Assembly (NCBI RefSeq): GCF_903645355.1
Contig: NZ_CAHJXR010000006.1
Coordinates: 1-64,000, forward strand
Origin: Schaalia sp. Marseille-Q2122
GTDB lineage: Bacteria > Actinomycetota > Actinomycetes > Actinomycetales > Actinomycetaceae
Length of the DNA stretch: 64,000 bases
Reading direction: 5' to 3'
Below are positions 62,713-64,000 of the stretch, piece by piece; within the stretch, counting starts at the first letter, position 1, and every line of letters begins with the position of its first letter. Position numbers and translations under genes: made by a program. The notes below the pieces were generated by a model. The model made no database searches. It was not told where the DNA came from and saw only the letters and a program-made list of their open reading frames with translations.

Positions 62713-62961
62713 TTTAAAGTAACCTTCCTGTCTGTTCAACAGAAACGGTGAATCGGCCTTACATATCATAACAGTTAGACGCATTTAGAAATCAAATCGA
62801 GAGATACTCAATGCGCACACTTGCAGGAATCCGATAGCAACAATTGCACATCCGCATTGGCTCCCACTTCCGCCCGGGAGGTAGCATGTCAGCAGTTCAT
62901 TCAACACTACCCTTGAGCTAAACCACCCCACACAACCCTCCACTGACCCGCTAGGACTGGC

Positions 62962-63408
62962 ATGAGCATCGAAATCGCACGCACCGCTAACGCCGAACTT
63001 GTCTCCGCCATGGAACGCCTCATCCCCCAGCTTTCGCGCAGTTCAGCACCCCTTGACACCAGCGGCTGCGAGCGCCTTCTTACTCAGCCCGGCGTCACTC
63101 TTTTCCTTTTTCGCCCCGACACTCCCAACGGCGACGAAGAGCAACCAATTCTTGGCATGCTGTCATTAGTCACTTTCGAGATTCCCACCGGTATCCGCGC
63201 CTGGATTGAGGACGTCGTTGTCGACAATGAAGCTCGCGGACAGGGCGCCGGTCAGGCCCTTGTGGAGGCCGCCATTGCTCACGCCAAAGAACTAGGTGCT
63301 CGCACCGTAGACCTCACTTCCCGCCCCTCTCGAGAAGCAGCTAATCGCCTCTACCAGCGTTGTGGTTTTCTTCTGCGTGATACCAACGTTTACCGGTTTA
63401 ATGGATGA
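62962..63408 (+). CDS. GNAT-family N-acetyltransferase
   Basis: 148 residues. The acetyl-CoA motif A is in VVVDNEARGQGAGQALVEAAI (R-G-Q-G-A-G), and the C-terminal strand-helix is SREAANRLYQRCGFLLRDTNVYRF. The layout resembles small-molecule or peptide acetyltransferases; the substrate cannot be told. It diverges from lsr2 with 250 bases between, where I see no operator. Confidence 0.9.
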   Translation: MSIEIARTANAELVSAMERLIPQLSRSSAPLDTSGCERLLTQPGVTLFLFRPDTPNGDEEQPILGMLSLVTFEIPTGIRAWIEDVVVDNEARGQGAGQALVEAAIAHAKELGARTVDLTSRPSREAANRLYQRCGFLLRDTNVYRFNG

Positions 63409-63442
63409 CCCAGGTACGCACATCCAGAACTCTTCATTAAAA

Positions 63443-63514
63443 TCCGACACTTCCCCAAAAAATAGGCGCCCAAATTCCCCGTAATTCTCATAGAGACTTT
63501 CACAAAGTGTCGGA
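63443..63514. repeat. Widely spaced inverted repeat TCCGACACTT / AAGTGTCGGA
   Basis: Perfect 10-bp arms at 63443-63452 and 63505-63514 with a 52-base gap, between the convergent GNAT and sortase genes. May form a long hairpin. Confidence 0.55.
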
Positions 63515-63529
63515 CATTTGCGGTATGCC

Positions 63530-63554
63530 GATTCTTCGATAGATCCGAAGAATC
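63530..63554 (-). terminator. Hairpin after the sortase gene
   Basis: GATTCTTCG (63530-63538) and CGAAGAATC (63546-63554), a perfect 9-bp stem with a seven-base loop, 25 bases past the sortase stop. No U run. Confidence 0.55.
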
Positions 63555-63579
63555 AGCGCGTCAGCCTCTGATTGAGCGG

Positions 63580-64000
63580 TCAATTTTTCACGCCACGAAC
63601 ATGCTTGCGGAGGTGCTGAGGAGCCATGCGCACGCCCTCGTCCTGCTGCGCAGCGCCCCCTCCTTGTGCCTGTAGCGAGGCAGCGGATAGACGGTTTTCT
63701 CGACACTGTCGGCGATAGAACACCCAGGCATGCAGGGCGTTTGCTGCAGCCAGGAGAATGAAGAAGAGCGCCCAGATCGCCCACCACGGGAAGCGCGGCA
63801 GCTGGGATTCATCCTGTGATTGCTCAACATCCTTCACCGGAGTGGGGGTGACTCGTTCACCGGTGACAAGAATACGGTGGGAGTTAATCCCCAAAGGCGT
63901 GCAGGTCACCAGTGAGGCAATATCTTTTTCTGCGACCGCACGAAGGCTTTGGTTTTCTTCAGGTTGAACAACTTCCTTTTTGTAGACCCTATAGGTCAGC
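63580..64000 (-). CDS. srtC: Class C (pilus) sortase, C-terminal part
   Basis: The gene enters from the right edge. The visible part starts LTYRVYKKEVVQPEENQ and contains the catalytic Cys in LVTCTPLGINSHR and the catalytic Arg in SHRILVTGER. This spacing and the GINSHRLLVRGER-like phrase mark class C sortases. A membrane segment WWAIWALFFILLAAANALHAW follows, then a Gln/Arg-rich cytoplasmic tail, as in pilus sortases. The His and the N-terminal lid are outside the window. It points to a pilus locus beginning just to the right. Confidence 0.9.
   Translation of the reverse strand, partial: LTYRVYKKEVVQPEENQSLRAVAEKDIASLVTCTPLGINSHRILVTGERVTPTPVKDVEQSQDESQLPRFPWWAIWALFFILLAAANALHAWVFYRRQCRENRLSAASLQAQGGGAAQQDEGVRMAPQHLRKHVRGVKN

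Overview
The window reads as a stretch of chromosome from a high-GC actinobacterium, most likely a member of Actinomycetaceae (Actinomyces/Schaalia type, an oral or mucosal commensal). The grounds are HspR with HAIR operators in front of dnaK, CarD, Lsr2, SenX3-RegX3 beside gpmA, MurT/GatD, anaerobic NrdD/NrdG, HtaA-type haem proteins and several sortase-anchored surface proteins. There is no phage, plasmid, insertion sequence or CRISPR array.

Layout. 1-2.3 kb: the end of an unrecognised protein and an RluA-type pseudouridine synthase. 2.6-9.5 kb: a 2286-residue wall-anchored adhesin with 11 SpaA-type domains. 9.5-10.4 kb: a gene-poor stretch with a duplicated 75-bp repeat and tRNA-Ser(GGA). 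10.7-16.1 kb: a frameshifted rlmC and a frameshifted wall-anchored alpha-L-fucosidase with SHIRT repeats. 16.3-21.1 kb: the dnaK heat-shock operon with a 44-codon gene between dnaK and grpE. 21.1-23.3 kb: murT-gatD. 23.5-28.9 kb: small membrane proteins, a DUF4143 ATPase preceded by a striking 22-bp repeat array, a degenerate glutamine amidotransferase and a uracil permease. 29.2-33.2 kb: a LytR_C protein and nrdD-nrdG with two NrdR boxes. 33.3-43.0 kb: an eight-gene, LacI-controlled catabolic cluster (lactonase, MFS transporter, dehydrogenase, CoA-transferase, thiolase, glycerate kinase, acyl-CoA ligase). Its gene content fits oxidation of a 2-deoxy sugar acid such as 2-deoxyribonate to acetyl-CoA plus glycerate. 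43.3-52.6 kb: cysS and a haem-acquisition locus (LRR/HtaA surface protein and HmuTUV) with a DtxR-type iron box. 52.8-59.4 kb: ispF, an MFS transporter, ispD (frameshifted), carD, regX3-senX3 and gpmA. 59.5-64 kb: a coiled-coil wall protein, lsr2, a GNAT acetyltransferase and the C-terminal part of a class C sortase cut by the window edge.

Two themes recur. First, the surface: four proteins end in xAxTG/xSxTG sorting signals, and a pilus-type sortase lies at the right edge. Second, sequence quality: rlmC, the fucosidase and ispD carry five frameshifts in total. Four lie in short G or C runs and the fifth can be placed in a T run. Several of these may be base-calling errors rather than dead genes, because ispD should be essential where IspF is used.

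The most interesting leads are the predicted deoxy-sugar-acid operon, the 22-bp A-B-A-B-A array abutting a probably leaderless ATPase gene, the LRR-HtaA haem surface protein, the GH29-SHIRT fusion and the small gene inside the dnaK operon.
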